Positions 40,945 to 50,589 are shown, numbered from the stretch's first letter. The stretch: DNA of 64,000 nt from JABDBE01 sp963832245 (GCA_963832245.1 CAWHTG010000002.1:1178001-1242000), one strand, 5' to 3'. Notes: a model not told the origin generated them from the sequence alone. Translations and numbers: made by a program.

Positions 40945-41835
40945 ATGGATTTTGACCAGCTAGTCACGTTTCTGCAGGTCGCCAAGCTAGGCAGTTTTTC
41001 GCGCGCCGGAGAAAAAGTTTTTCGCTCGCAATCCGCAGTCAGCAGTCAGATTCGGCTGCTGGAACAGGAATACGGAGACAAGCTTCTCGATCGCTCCGGA
41101 AAGTCAGTCCGTCTTACGCCCGCCGGCAGAGTTTTGTTTGCCTATTCCGAGCGGCTCTTGCGGATGCGCGATGAGTCGCTGCTGGCGGTCGCCGACCAAG
41201 GCGCCACGCCTCGTGGCACTCTATTAATCGGAGCGAACGAGGCTACGTGTCTGTACGTTTTGCCGGAAGTGTTTGCCGAATATTGCCGGCTCTATCCTGA
41301 AGTACAAATCAGCATCTACCGGAACTTCAGTTACAAGATCATCGAGAAGCTGGAGAACGGGTCGATCGACGTCGGCATCGTCACTTTGCCTATCAAGTCT
41401 CCAAGCTTAAAGGTTCATTCCATTTTTCGCGACCAGCTTATGCTGATGGTCAACCCGCAGAATCCCTTGGCCAAACACAAACATGTTTCGGTCGCAGACA
41501 TCGTCACGCAACCGCTGCTCTTACCAAGAACCGGCTACAGCCGCCGGGTTATGGACAAACTATTCCGGCCTCATCGGGCTGACTTGCAGGTACGAATGGA
41601 ACTACCCAGCATTGGAATGATCAAGAGCTTTGTGGCCGCGGGACTTGGGGTTTCGCTGATCAGTTCAAGCTTTGCCCGCGACCAGGTGCTGGCGGACCGA
41701 GTGAAGCTGATTCCTCTCCAAGGTGTGGAACTCTGGCGCGAACTAGGATTGGCATATCGGCGGGATCGAACCCACACGCGCCCCACAACTACCTTCATCG
41801 CCACGGTCAGACAGCTTTCTGCTGTCGCAAAGTAA
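40945..41835 (+). CDS. LysR-family transcriptional regulator
   Basis: 296 residues, the usual length. The N-terminal winged helix-turn-helix is MDFDQLVTFLQVAKLGSFSR to SQSAVSSQIRLLEQEYG. The effector domain starts about residue 90 (GTLLIGANEATCLYVLPEVF). It lies 48 bases downstream of gltB on the same strand, so it may control gltB (as GltC does in Bacillus, where the gene is divergent) or another nitrogen or sulfur target. The effector cannot be read from sequence. Confidence 0.92.
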   Translation: MDFDQLVTFLQVAKLGSFSRAGEKVFRSQSAVSSQIRLLEQEYGDKLLDRSGKSVRLTPAGRVLFAYSERLLRMRDESLLAVADQGATPRGTLLIGANEATCLYVLPEVFAEYCRLYPEVQISIYRNFSYKIIEKLENGSIDVGIVTLPIKSPSLKVHSIFRDQLMLMVNPQNPLAKHKHVSVADIVTQPLLLPRTGYSRRVMDKLFRPHRADLQVRMELPSIGMIKSFVAAGLGVSLISSSFARDQVLADRVKLIPLQGVELWRELGLAYRRDRTHTRPTTTFIATVRQLSAVAK

Positions 41836-41870
41836 TCGTGGGCGGCCCGCGCCTCCTTATTACGGGCATG

Positions 41871-41903
41871 GCGAAAGAAAAAGGGCACAACCTGTGTGCC
41901 CTT
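41871..41903 (-). terminator. Intrinsic terminator of the minus-strand beta-propeller gene
   Basis: On the minus strand AAGGGCACA pairs with TGTGCCCTT around CAGGT and is followed by TTTCTTTC, so a nine-pair stem is followed by a U-rich tract. It lies about 50 bases after the stop at 41956. It may also stop the LysR transcript from the other side, though the plus-strand U-tract is short. Confidence 0.75.
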
Positions 41904-41955
41904 TGCGAATTGCCTCGGCCACGAAATTGAAGAGCAGTAACCGAAACAGTTCTCT

Positions 41956-42971
41956 TTACTGCCTAATAAACGTCATGCCGTGCGGGCTGACCATGTTTTT
42001 TACTACCGGGGTCAGTACGCCAGTGTGTGTATCGAGCCTGCCCACAAATGTTGGCCCTGCGGAATAGGCTTCGCTCGGTCCGAAAAATGGCGCTGTGACG
42101 GCGTAAATGGTCTCGCCATCGCGATCCGAAACCAGAATCACGCCTTGCGATGAACTTGCCAAGACCGTGTCGTCAATTTGAGCGGACGAGCCGTCAGCGG
42201 TCAGCGCCAGATGAAATACGCCCTGGTCGTCGCGTCCGGGGTTGTGCACGAAGATCAGTTCGGCATCGGCCTGACTGTCGAGAATCAGGTCGCCCTCTGG
42301 ATCACTGATCATGGAATCCGGGTCCTGGAGATTGAGTTGAACCGGGTCGCCCGTGGTGATGTCCGTCGCCATCGCGTCACCGAGAAGAACTGGGGTGACA
42401 TCAACGGTGTGGTCTTTCAGAGTGGCTTTAACGATCGCCTGCTTGGTATTCGGGTTGTTGGACGGATTCGAGGCGCTAATATAAACGTCGTCTCCAATAA
42501 ACGACATATCGTCGTATCCGCCGCCGTGGGCTGGCTTCTCGAAGGTATATTTCTTCGAGTGCCAATTCTTAGGATCGATGATCAGCAGGTACGGGTTCGC
42601 ATCTTCGTTTTGCAAGGCCCATAAGAGGTTGTGCTTCGGGTCCACCTTCAGTCCGTCATTGTGGCCTTTGACTTTCATTTTACGAAGCACTTTTCCGTCC
42701 ATGGAATATTCGACAATCGTGCTGAAACCTTTGGTGCCATCGGGCGTTGCGTTGTTTCCGAAGCCGATGAATACACGATTGTTCCAGACAGCGATCGATC
42801 GGGCTGGTAGTACACGTGGGGCACGCTGGTGGCAAATACCGACACCCTATATGGGGGGACTGCCGTGACCTGAGCAGCCGCCGTCGCTGTCATCGCCAGG
42901 CATAGAATTCCGCAGATCCCCAAAACCTGGGACCACAAGTTGCCGATTCTTGTCGCAAATATTGATCTCAT
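41956..42971 (-). pseudogene. Secreted beta-propeller protein, frameshifted
   Basis: The start at 42971 has AGGAGGAG five bases upstream and begins a signal peptide (ILCLAMTATAAAQ). The frame reads YRVSVFATSVPHVYYQPD, then loses register in the GATCGATC string at 42793-42800. Adding one base restores SIAVWNNRVFIGFGNNATPD and GTKGFSTIVEYSMDGKVL, continuous with the long second frame (GHNDGLKVDPKHNLLWALQN ... VSPHGMTFIRQ). The intact protein would be about 338 residues with NHL/YncE-like blades. A clear terminator follows. Decay or a base-calling error are both possible. Confidence 0.78.
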
Positions 42972-43125
42972 TGGGTCTCCTCCTGAAGAAGTGTGCAAAG
43001 CGGGCGCAAACCGAGTGTAGGTCTTCCGCGTCTGGGCATGGTTAACGACAGGTTAAAATCGGCTGTTTTTGGGGATCAAAACGATTGCAGTCCGGCAGGG
43101 GCGCCATTTTCCCGCCCCGGATTTA

Positions 43126-43878
43126 CTAATACTTTACGATTGCGGCGAATGATTTTGGATCCAGGCTGGCGCCGCCGACCAGGGCGCCGTCGATTTCTTC
43201 TTCTGCCATAAGTGCTTTGGCGTTCTCAGGTTTCACGGAGCCGCCGTAGAGGATGCGAAGGTCAGCCGCGAATTGCTCGCCGAAAGCTTTGGTAGCTTCC
43301 CCGCGTATCAAGCTATGGGATTCGGCGGCCATCTGCGGGGTGGCTGTTTTGCCGGTTCCGATGGCCCAGACCGGCTCGTAGGCGACGACCAGCTTGCCGG
43401 CTTTCTTGGCGGACACCGCATGAAAGGCCCGCAGGCATTGGCGGCGGAGTACATCCTCGGTCAGCCCGGCTTCGCGTTCTTCCAGAACTTCGCCGACGCA
43501 AACAATCGGAGTGAGTCCGGCTTCGAGGGCGGCTTTCAGCTTGAAATTGACCATGTCATCGGTTTCGCCGAAATACTGCCTGCGCTCGGAATGGCCAATG
43601 ATGACGTGGGTGCAGCCGACGGCGAGCAGCATGCCAGGGCAGACTTCACCGGTGTAAGCGCCTTCTTTTTCCCAGTGCAGGTTTTGCGCTCCGATGGCCA
43701 CGTTCGTCCCCTTCACTGCTTCCACCGCCGCGCAGAGATCGACGTAGGGCGGGCAGACTACGATTTCATCGCGATCATGATTCGCCACGAGCGGAAGGAA
43801 GTCGCGAAAGAAGTCGCGAGTCTGGTCGGGAGTCTTGTACATTTTCCAGTTGGCAGCGATTAGCTTCTTGCGGGCCAT
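43126..43878 (-). CDS. tpiA: Triosephosphate isomerase
   Basis: 250 residues. It interconverts dihydroxyacetone phosphate and glyceraldehyde 3-phosphate. Motifs: the N-terminal Asn/Lys in IAANWKMYK, the catalytic His in IIGHSERRQYFGE, the catalytic Glu in VVAYEPVWAIGTGKTATPQ, and the phosphate loop ILYGGSVKPENAKALM. All are intact. It is the last gene of gapA, pgk, macro, tpiA. The secG gene that often follows tpiA is absent. Confidence 0.97.
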   Translation of the reverse strand: MARKKLIAANWKMYKTPDQTRDFFRDFLPLVANHDRDEIVVCPPYVDLCAAVEAVKGTNVAIGAQNLHWEKEGAYTGEVCPGMLLAVGCTHVIIGHSERRQYFGETDDMVNFKLKAALEAGLTPIVCVGEVLEEREAGLTEDVLRRQCLRAFHAVSAKKAGKLVVAYEPVWAIGTGKTATPQMAAESHSLIRGEATKAFGEQFAADLRILYGGSVKPENAKALMAEEEIDGALVGGASLDPKSFAAIVKY

Positions 43879-43908
43879 AGAGTCCTTTCTGGAGGCCGGT
43901 CAGATTCT

Positions 43909-44517
43909 TCAGGGTGCGCTTCTTTCGATTTTGTATGGCGAGCCATCCTTCGGATCGCGGAGGCTTTCTGCAGTCCGCGTGTACGCTCGCAAGGTCGAAA
44001 TGTCGAAGAGAACAAATCGAACCCTTTTGAGATGACTCGTCGAGCGAAGAGCCTCGGCAACGGCGGTTACAGCCACCCTCGCCGCTGCCGGCACCGGGTA
44101 ACCGTAAGCCCCAGTCGAGATAGCGGGAAAAGAAAGCGACTCAATCATGTGTTCATCGGCGAGCCGGACGGACTCGCGATGGCAATTCTCCAGAACCTTC
44201 TCCTCTCCTTGATCACCGCCGCGGTAGATGGGGCCGACTGTGTGGATAACATACTTCGCGGTGAGACGACCTCCTGTGGTGATGACGGCTCTCCCCGCGG
44301 GTAAGTCTCCAATCTGGCTCACGATTCTTCTACACTCCGCCAATATCGACGGACCGCCTGCTTCGTGAATGGCGCCATCAACGCCGCCTCCTCCTAAAAG
44401 GGATGAATTCGCAGCGTTCACGATGGCGTGGGTAGCCTCTTTTGTAATGTCCGCCGGCCCATGAAACTCAACCGTTTTGTCATTACCCAGCAGGATCCGG
44501 ATCGTGAAATCGGCCAC
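43909..44517 (-). CDS. Macro domain protein (putative ADP-ribose/O-acetyl-ADP-ribose hydrolase)
   Basis: 202 residues from GTG with GGAG six bases upstream. The macro fold signature is clear: THAIVNAANSSLLGGGGVDG, then AIHEAGGPSILAECR, GDLPAGRAVITTGG, KYVIHTVGP and SLSFPAISTGAYGYP. Relatives (YmdB type) deacylate O-acetyl-ADP-ribose or remove ADP-ribose from proteins. It sits 15 bases after pgk and 30 bases before tpiA, so it belongs to the glycolytic transcript. The role there is unknown; clearing NAD-derived metabolites made near GAPDH is a guess. Confidence 0.92.
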   Translation of the reverse strand: MADFTIRILLGNDKTVEFHGPADITKEATHAIVNAANSSLLGGGGVDGAIHEAGGPSILAECRRIVSQIGDLPAGRAVITTGGRLTAKYVIHTVGPIYRGGDQGEEKVLENCHRESVRLADEHMIESLSFPAISTGAYGYPVPAAARVAVTAVAEALRSTSHLKRVRFVLFDISTLRAYTRTAESLRDPKDGSPYKIERSAP

Positions 44518-44532
44518 GCTGTGCTCCGCACA

Positions 44533-45744
44533 TCACTTCTTGTCCGTCAATGCTTCGACGCCTGGAAGTTTTTTCCCTTCCAGGAATTCAAGGGAAGCGC
44601 CGCCGCCGGTGGAGATGTGCGTCATCTTGTCGGCGACCCCCGCAGCGTGCACGGCGGAAACCGAATCGCCGCCGCCCACAATCGAAATCGCACCTGCGTT
44701 TTCGGCAATCGCGCGAGCGATTTTAAACGTCCCTTTGCTGAAGGGTGAAACCTCGAACACGCCCATAGGACCGTTCCAAACGATGGTACGAGCGCGCGAA
44801 ACCTCTTCCGAAAACAGTTCGATAGTTTGTGGTCCGATATCGAGGCCCATCATGTTGGGCGGGATCGGTCGCCCACTATTCACGATGTGGACCACGGCGT
44901 TGACCTCGATTCTGTCAGCCACGACATGGTCGACCGGCAACAAAAACTTCAACTTATGATTCTTGGCTTCTTGCAAAAGCCCTCGCGCCATATCAAGTTT
45001 ATCTTCTTCGACGCGCGACTTGCCGACCTGCTCGCCTTGAGCTTTGAGGAATGTGTAAGCCATAGCCCCGCCGATGAGCAACGTATCGACTTTGCTCATC
45101 AGATTCTGGATGACGGCGATTTTGTCGCTCACTTTGGCGCCGCCCAGAATGGCGACAAAAGGCTCCTCGGGATGCTCCAAGGCCTTGCCCAGGTAACGGA
45201 GCTCTTTTTCCATCAGCAATCCGGCAGCGGACTTCTTGACAAACTTGGTAACGCCGACCGTGGAGGCATGCGCACGATGCGCAGTTCCGAAGGCGTCGTT
45301 CACGTAATAGTCCGCGAGATTTGCGAGTTGCTTGGAAAATTTCTCGTCATTGGCTTCTTCTTCGGCGTGGAAGCGGAGGTTTTCCAAAAGCAGCGTTTGT
45401 CCTTTTTCGAGCATGCCGGCTATTTCTTCAGCTTCCGGGCCGACACACTCGGGAGAGAATCCGACGTTCTCGCCGCGGGCGAGTTCCTTGTCGAGGAGCA
45501 TGCGCAAGCGCTCAGCGACGGGCTTGAGGCTCAACTTGGGATTGGGTTTGCCTTTGGGGCGGCCGAGGTGGGAAGCAAGAATCAGCCGGGCGCCATGACG
45601 CAGGGCGTACTCGATCGTTGGAAGCGTTTCGCGGATGCGGGTGTCGTCCATGACCCGGCCGTCCTCCATAGGCACGTTGAAATCGACGCGCATCAAAATG
45701 CGGTTATCGTTCAGCGGCAGATCGCGGATGGAAAGCTTCGGCAT
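44533..45744 (-). CDS. pgk: Phosphoglycerate kinase
   Basis: 403 residues from the ATG at 45744 (AAGGAT upstream); an upstream in-frame extension is non-coding repeat. It makes ATP and 3-phosphoglycerate from 1,3-bisphosphoglycerate. Motifs: RVDFNVPMEDGRV at the N terminus, LASHLGRPKGKPNPKLSL, GGAKVSDKIAVI, and the nucleotide-binding GGGDSVSAVHAAG near the C terminus. Full length. Confidence 0.97.
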   Translation of the reverse strand: MPKLSIRDLPLNDNRILMRVDFNVPMEDGRVMDDTRIRETLPTIEYALRHGARLILASHLGRPKGKPNPKLSLKPVAERLRMLLDKELARGENVGFSPECVGPEAEEIAGMLEKGQTLLLENLRFHAEEEANDEKFSKQLANLADYYVNDAFGTAHRAHASTVGVTKFVKKSAAGLLMEKELRYLGKALEHPEEPFVAILGGAKVSDKIAVIQNLMSKVDTLLIGGAMAYTFLKAQGEQVGKSRVEEDKLDMARGLLQEAKNHKLKFLLPVDHVVADRIEVNAVVHIVNSGRPIPPNMMGLDIGPQTIELFSEEVSRARTIVWNGPMGVFEVSPFSKGTFKIARAIAENAGAISIVGGGDSVSAVHAAGVADKMTHISTGGGASLEFLEGKKLPGVEALTDKK

Positions 45745-45781
45745 TATTGGGATCCTTAGCGTAATGCTACAATACGCCGCC

Positions 45782-45852
45782 GCGGGCAGGATGCCCTCGC
45801 GACAGCCGGCAAAGCCTGCCCCGAGCAAAGCCGAGGGGACGCCGGCGCTACA
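45782..45852. repeat. Interspersed GC-rich repeat, copy 2
   Basis: It shares CCCTCGCGACAGCCGGCAA exactly with the copy at 17938-17981, and contains GCCGGC/GACGCCGGCGC palindromic parts. It fills the gap between gapA and pgk. A more distant relative (GCGGGCGTCCTCGCCCG) occurs near 26748. Confidence 0.6.
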
Positions 45853-45856
45853 AACC

Positions 45857-46867
45857 TTACAGGCCTTTCTTACCGATAAAGTTGATCAGATCACGAACCC
45901 GGCACGAATAGCCCCACTCATTGTCATACCAGGAAATCACTTTGACCAATGTTCCTCCGACTACAAGAGTCATGGGCGCGTCTACGATTGAGGAGCGCGA
46001 GTCTCCGCGGAAATCGGCCGAAACCAATTCTTCTTCTTCGTATCCGAGGTAACCCTTCAGCGGGCCTTCTTGCGACGCTTTTTTCAGTGCAGTGTTGACT
46101 TCTTCCTTGGAAGTCTTTTTCTCCACCTGCGCGACCAGGTCGACAACCGAGACGTTGGGCGTGGGAACGCGCATGGCGAAGCCGTCGAGTTTGCCGGCCA
46201 TCTCGGGAATAACAAGTTTCAGCGCCTTGGCTGCGCCGGTCGATGTTGGAATCATGGAGAGCGCAGCCGCGCGGGCACGGCGCAAGTCTTTGTGCGGGAA
46301 ATCCAGAATTACCTGGTCATTGGTATAAGAGTGGATCGTCGTCATGGTTCCGAGAATTATTTTGAAATTGTCATGGACGACCTTCACGATAGGGGCCAGG
46401 CAGTTGGTCGTGCAGGAGGCGTTCGAGATGATGTGATGCTTGGCCGGATCGTAAACCTGTTCGTTGACGCCGAGCACGAGGGTGACGTCTTCATTCTTGG
46501 CGGGAGCGGAAATGATGACTTTCTTGACCGGCCCGCGGAGATGTTTTTTGGCATCGTTGGCGTCGGTGAAATGGCCGGTAGATTCGAGTACGATCTGAGC
46601 GCCCACCGATTCCCATGGCAGTTTGGCCGGGTCTCTTTCCGCGAAAACCTTGAAGGTTTTATTGTCCACGGTGATGCTGTCGGCGCCTGCGGAGATCTGA
46701 TTCTGCAGGTTGCCGAGAATGGAGTCGTATTTCAGCAGGTGCGCGAGCGTCTTGGGGTTCGTCAGATCGTTGACTGCGACGAACTCGATGTTGGGGTCTT
46801 TGAGCGACGCGCGCATCACGTTGCGCCCGATGCGTCCAAAGCCGTTAATGCCTACTTTAATTGCCAT
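45857..46867 (-). CDS. gapA: Glyceraldehyde-3-phosphate dehydrogenase
   Basis: 336 residues from the ATG at 46867, set by GGAGG four bases upstream and the family N terminus MAIKVGINGFGRIGRNVMRA. A much longer in-frame extension upstream is not coding. The catalytic Cys is in SNASCTTNCLAPIVKVV. It oxidises glyceraldehyde 3-phosphate with NAD+ and phosphate. First gene of the gapA-pgk-macro-tpiA run. Confidence 0.97.
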   Translation of the reverse strand: MAIKVGINGFGRIGRNVMRASLKDPNIEFVAVNDLTNPKTLAHLLKYDSILGNLQNQISAGADSITVDNKTFKVFAERDPAKLPWESVGAQIVLESTGHFTDANDAKKHLRGPVKKVIISAPAKNEDVTLVLGVNEQVYDPAKHHIISNASCTTNCLAPIVKVVHDNFKIILGTMTTIHSYTNDQVILDFPHKDLRRARAAALSMIPTSTGAAKALKLVIPEMAGKLDGFAMRVPTPNVSVVDLVAQVEKKTSKEEVNTALKKASQEGPLKGYLGYEEEELVSADFRGDSRSSIVDAPMTLVVGGTLVKVISWYDNEWGYSCRVRDLINFIGKKGL

Positions 46868-47013
46868 CTTGCCTCCGTGAGAGTGATGAAGATACGACTG
46901 AAAAGATGCGGGGCCGGAACATGAAAATGTTAACAGGGAACGAGAGGAGCGGCAAATGAGGCGAGGGCGATGGTTCTTCCGGATTGGATTGCCAAGGCGC
47001 TGGAAGGTCCTAG

Positions 47014-47379
47014 TTAAGGATGCTGCGCGAAGCCAGCGATCTCGACGTAGACGTTGTCCTTGCTCCAGAAGCCAAGCCGCGCCAGCCAGTACTTCTTTTC
47101 GATGATCTTTTGAGCGCGAGTCCAGTCTTCGGGAGGCAATATCCGCGCCGTGGCCGCAAATTCCGGACCGGTGATTTTGCCGCGTAGAGTACACGGTGCA
47201 ACTCGCACCTGTGGATTGTTCCGAATCCGCTTGTATTTCCCCGAATAGTTGCGCGTCTTCACGTACACCTTGTCCCCATCTTCTCCAAACCACACAGGCG
47301 TAGCGACGGCGGCACCGCTCTTGCGGAAGGTGGAGAGGCTGATATATTTCTGGCCTTGAATTTCGCGGGGGATGGCCAT
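47014..47379 (-). CDS. PPOX-class F420/FMN-binding split-barrel protein
   Basis: 121 residues from the ATG at 47379, which gives the family-like MAIPREIQGQKYISLSTFRK; ATGs further upstream are possible. It is related to the PPOX-class F420-dependent enzymes: TFRKSGAAVATPVWFGEDG, YVKTRNYSGKYKRIRNNPQV, APCTLRGKITGPEFAATARI. Such proteins bind F420 or flavin and reduce small molecules. It is a second possible F420-linked protein along with 6179-6559. Confidence 0.85.
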   Translation of the reverse strand: MAIPREIQGQKYISLSTFRKSGAAVATPVWFGEDGDKVYVKTRNYSGKYKRIRNNPQVRVAPCTLRGKITGPEFAATARILPPEDWTRAQKIIEKKYWLARLGFWSKDNVYVEIAGFAQHP

Positions 47380-47567
47380 CCGGATATTGTACGCGAGCAT
47401 TCGCAGGGATCCGGAAGCTGAAAAATGCGTGGTCGTCATGACCCGAGGGCGGCGCCAACGATTCCAAGCTTTTTTGCAACTACCTAACTGGGTGTCCCCT
47501 AGCACGCTTGGTACGTTTGTGACGGCATACGTTGCTCGCGAGGCCGTGGGTGTGTTACAAGCCAGAG

Positions 47568-48470
47568 ATGCGCAAATGGATGAGCGAGCGCTTGAAACGC
47601 CGGAAGAAGGAACCGGAGAAGGCGGGAGCTGAGGCTACACAAGCGCCGCTTCAGCCGGCCTTTTATGATACGGAACCGGCGCACCCCGAGCCTTCCGCCG
47701 AAGTGAGCCAGCCCACCGCGACGCCGCTGCAACCGGAAGCAGCATCGGTGATGCAGTCCGCTGAGCCGCGACCAGTTCAATCGCGGCAGGGTGGAGATGG
47801 AGATGCAGCCAAACGCCGCCGGCGGCGGGGCAGAGGCGGCCGCGGTCGAAGCCGCAATGCTGCTCAGCCCGCAAAAGCGGCAGCGCCAGAAGGTCTACCG
47901 TCTAGGTCGATGCAAGCCGCTGCGCACGGGCCAGCGTCATCGGCGGTTGCCGTGCCGCACGCCCGCGCGGTCCATGCTGCGCCAGAGCCACCCCAGGCTG
48001 AGACGCCTCGTCCTTCTAAAGGTGTCGTCGTGCTGGCGATCGGGCTGCCAGGATCGGGCAAGAGTTCATGGTTCAAACGGCATAGCATTACTCCACTCTC
48101 CAGCGATCTGTTGCGCGCGCTTCTGTTTGACGATCCTACCGAACAGCGCTTCCAGGATCTGGTCTTTTCCAATTTGCGTTCCATGCTGAAGGCGCGTTTG
48201 ATTGCCCGGCGTCCGATGAATTATGTGGATGCCACCAACCTCTCGCCGCACGAGCGCAACGGATGGATCAAGCTGGCCAAGGATTATGGCTACGAAGTGC
48301 AGGCTGTATTCTTCGACGTTCCAGTAGAGGTCTGCCTGGAGCGCAACCAGCGCCGCGAACGCAAAGTACCAGAAGACGCCATGCGACGTATGGCGTCAAA
48401 GCTGAAGCAACCGACATTCGAAGAGGGCTTTTCGAAAATCACCATCGTGAAAGTGAAGCAAAAAGATTGA
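47568..48470 (+). CDS. AAA/polynucleotide kinase-like ATP-binding protein with basic disordered N terminus
   Basis: About 300 residues. The start is uncertain: ATG at 47568 or 47580, or an upstream TTG. Residues 1-150 are Lys/Arg/Pro/Ala-rich with AAKRRRRRGRGGRGRSRN, likely disordered and nucleic-acid binding. The kinase domain follows: Walker A GLPGSGKSSWFKRH, then ITPLSSDLLRALLFDD and NYVDATNLSPHERNGW, typical of AAA_33/Pnk-like zeta-toxin-fold kinases. C-terminal LERNQRRERKVPEDAMRRM is the lid. Probably an RNA- or nucleotide-end kinase; target unknown. Confidence 0.82.
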   Translation: MRKWMSERLKRRKKEPEKAGAEATQAPLQPAFYDTEPAHPEPSAEVSQPTATPLQPEAASVMQSAEPRPVQSRQGGDGDAAKRRRRRGRGGRGRSRNAAQPAKAAAPEGLPSRSMQAAAHGPASSAVAVPHARAVHAAPEPPQAETPRPSKGVVVLAIGLPGSGKSSWFKRHSITPLSSDLLRALLFDDPTEQRFQDLVFSNLRSMLKARLIARRPMNYVDATNLSPHERNGWIKLAKDYGYEVQAVFFDVPVEVCLERNQRRERKVPEDAMRRMASKLKQPTFEEGFSKITIVKVKQKD

Positions 48471-48498
48471 CAATTGTCGATTGCAATTGGTGAATGTC

Positions 48499-49110
48499 CT
48501 ATGCCTTCAAATAGGGCAGCAACTCCTTGAATGCCGCGGCGCCAGAAGAACGCAGCATTTCGTAGATAATCATCTCCGTGGATGAGATCACCGCGCCGGC
48601 CGCGCGCATCCGTTCCAGACCGATCTTCCAATTCCACTCGGTGCGCGAACTCACCGCGTCCGAAGCTACATGAACGATGTATCCTTCCCGCAAGGCTGCC
48701 AGCGCTGTCTGGGTCACGCAGATGTGACTCTCCATTCCACACAGCAAGACCGTGTTGCGATTTCCGGGCAATCGTTTCAGCTGAGAACAAAAGGCATCGC
48801 TGCCGAAGCAGGAAAACATGTGTTTATCGATGGCCTGGGTTTCGGGCAGGAGAGAAGCGATCTCTGGAACCGTATGGCCGAGTCCCTTGGAATATTGCGT
48901 TGTCATGAGAGCAGGAAGTTTCAGGGCACCCGCGAGCCGAATAAGCGATTGGCAGTTCTTCACCAGTTGTGCTTTCTGAAAAACCAGCGGAAGTAATTTC
49001 TCCTGGATATCGATCACGAGAAGCGCGCAGCGGTCGGCTTCAAGCGGAGTGCGGGCGATTTCGTTGTAGTCGCTGGCCTGCGGAGTGATGTTGCCAACGG
49101 CGGTAACCAT
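48499..49110 (-). CDS. Isochorismatase-family hydrolase
   Basis: 203 residues with AGGAG upstream of the ATG. The cysteine-hydrolase triad is visible: Asp34 in LVIDIQEKLL, Lys in AIDKHMFSCFGSDAF (about 97), and Cys in GMESHICVTQTALAAL (about 131). The family covers nicotinamidases and isochorismatases; the sequence is closest in look to YcaC/YecD-like hydrolases of unknown substrate. It is convergent with the kinase-like gene. Confidence 0.9.
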   Translation of the reverse strand: MVTAVGNITPQASDYNEIARTPLEADRCALLVIDIQEKLLPLVFQKAQLVKNCQSLIRLAGALKLPALMTTQYSKGLGHTVPEIASLLPETQAIDKHMFSCFGSDAFCSQLKRLPGNRNTVLLCGMESHICVTQTALAALREGYIVHVASDAVSSRTEWNWKIGLERMRAAGAVISSTEMIIYEMLRSSGAAAFKELLPYLKA

Positions 49111-49280
49111 AGATGCTCTCCTGCTTGAATCTTAAACGGTAAAGTTGTCAAAGAACAGGCGCACCGGGCCGTGCTAATCAGAAACACTGACCGGCAAGAG
49201 GCAGCCGCGGCAAATTGTTGACCACAACGCGCAAAGCCCCATAGAATCAGGATGGCAGGTTGTTCCGCCAACAAGTCCAC

Positions 49281-49354
49281 TCTGCCCCCTCGTTCAATGG
49301 TAGGACAGCTGACTCTGGATCAGCATATCGGGGTTCGAATCCCTGGGGGGCAGC
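49281..49354 (+). tRNA. tRNA-Gln (anticodon CTG)
   Basis: 74 bases with encoded CCA. Acceptor TGCCCCC/GGGGGCA, anticodon stem GCTGA/TCAGC around CTCTGGA (anticodon CTG), T-arm with GGTTCGAATCC. It borders the integrase gene, whose 3' end runs through this tRNA on the opposite strand, so it is the likely integration target of the element to its right. Confidence 0.94.
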
Positions 49355-50589
49355 CAAACCTTTTCAAGCACTTCCGCGCGTTTCTCTTCTGACTCGTTTT
49401 CCGCTTGGTGCGTCCCTGGTGCGGATTGGTGCGGAGTTGTTTTCGCATCGAGCCGGTCCACCCACGCAATATCTGCACCGGGGATCAGGTGCCCATAGGT
49501 GTCGACCGTGATCTGAATCGAGCTGTGGCCCATTTGATCCTTCACGTAAGCGAGGGAAGCGCCGTCCTAAATCAGCAAGCTTCCGAAGGTATGGCGCAGA
49601 TCGTGGAAGCGAAAGCGTCGCAGGCCGGCGTTCTCGACTGCCGGCTCCATGTACCGCGGCACGATGTTATCAGGCTTGATCACGGTTCCGACCTGCGAAG
49701 GGAAGACTAACTCATCGGCAATGCTCGTTTTACCAACCATCATTGCAGACAGCAGCTTGGCATCGCGCAACTCGATAAGTTCGGCTCTGAGCTGTTTGGA
49801 CAGGTCCACGCGCCGTGACTTGTTGCTCTTCGGGGTGACGAAACGACCATGTGAATAGTTCCGCTGCACTAGAATGTAGCGGTTTGGATCCTCTGCGTTT
49901 TCTCCGAACTGGAAATCACCCCACTTCAGCGCAATCAATTCGCCTTTGCGCAAACCCGCGCGTAACGCGGTCAGGAAGAACGGATGCCACTCCGGGCAGA
50001 TCTCATTGACGCCGTTTAGAAACTTTTCGGCCTCGTCCCGGGTCATTGCGCTCGCCTGACGCACTGGCTTCTCGCTTTTCGCGAATCGTCCAACCTTCGC
50101 TGCTGGATTGCTCTCGATGATCCCGTCTTCGACCGCTGCGTTCAGCACTGTTCGCAACGAGCAAACAATGAGCCGGAGAGTGTTCTTTGAGAACTTCGGG
50201 GAACGGACGCCGTCCACTTCGTGCGAAACCTGAGACAACTCGGCGAGGAATCGTTTTACCTCATCTCGCCTGATATCCGTAAGCTTCTTCTGGCCGAAGT
50301 GAGGGGTCACATGGAGCCGGAGTAGCTGCTCATAGCTTCTCTTAGTAGAAGGCTTGCATTCGACCTCGGCATAGCTGTCTAGCCAACCGTCTGCATAATT
50401 CTTGAAGGTTGGGACGGGCTTGCCTCCGTCATTCAAGAACGCGAGGTCGCCGAGGGCGAGCCGCGCCTCAATCTCTCGGCGAACCTTTTCAGCAGCTTCG
50501 CGCGTGCCGACACATCGGTTTTTGCGTCTTCCGTGGTAGTTCACGTATACGTACCACTTAGCGCCGCGCTTTTTGATCTTTACGCCCAT
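49294..50589 (-). pseudogene. Tyrosine site-specific integrase with internal amber codon
   Basis: The N-terminal 340 residues include the Arm/AP2-like and core-binding domains (KPSTKRSYEQLLRLHVTPHF) and the first catalytic residues (Arg in RAGLRKGELIALKW, HxxR in FHDLRHTFGS). A TAG at 49569-49567 follows FGSLLI. In the same frame the sequence continues DGASLAYVKDQMGHSSIQIT with the nucleophile Tyr in VDTYGHL, and runs into the antisense of tRNA-Gln. A CAG to TAG change would explain it. Without readthrough or suppression the Tyr is missing and the enzyme is dead. The 1-base TGATG overlap with the upstream gene is intact. Confidence 0.88.

Noticed and set aside
44827..45759. 310-codon plus-strand frame opposite pgk
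   Set aside because: It lies wholly antisense to a clear phosphoglycerate kinase and its translation has no domain; long antisense frames are common in GC-rich genes.
46070..46924. 284-codon plus-strand frame opposite gapA
   Set aside because: Antisense to GAPDH, no signature of its own.
46868..47479. About 200-residue N-terminal extension of gapA
   Set aside because: GGAGG and the family N terminus fix the start at 46867; the extension overlaps the split-barrel gene in another frame.
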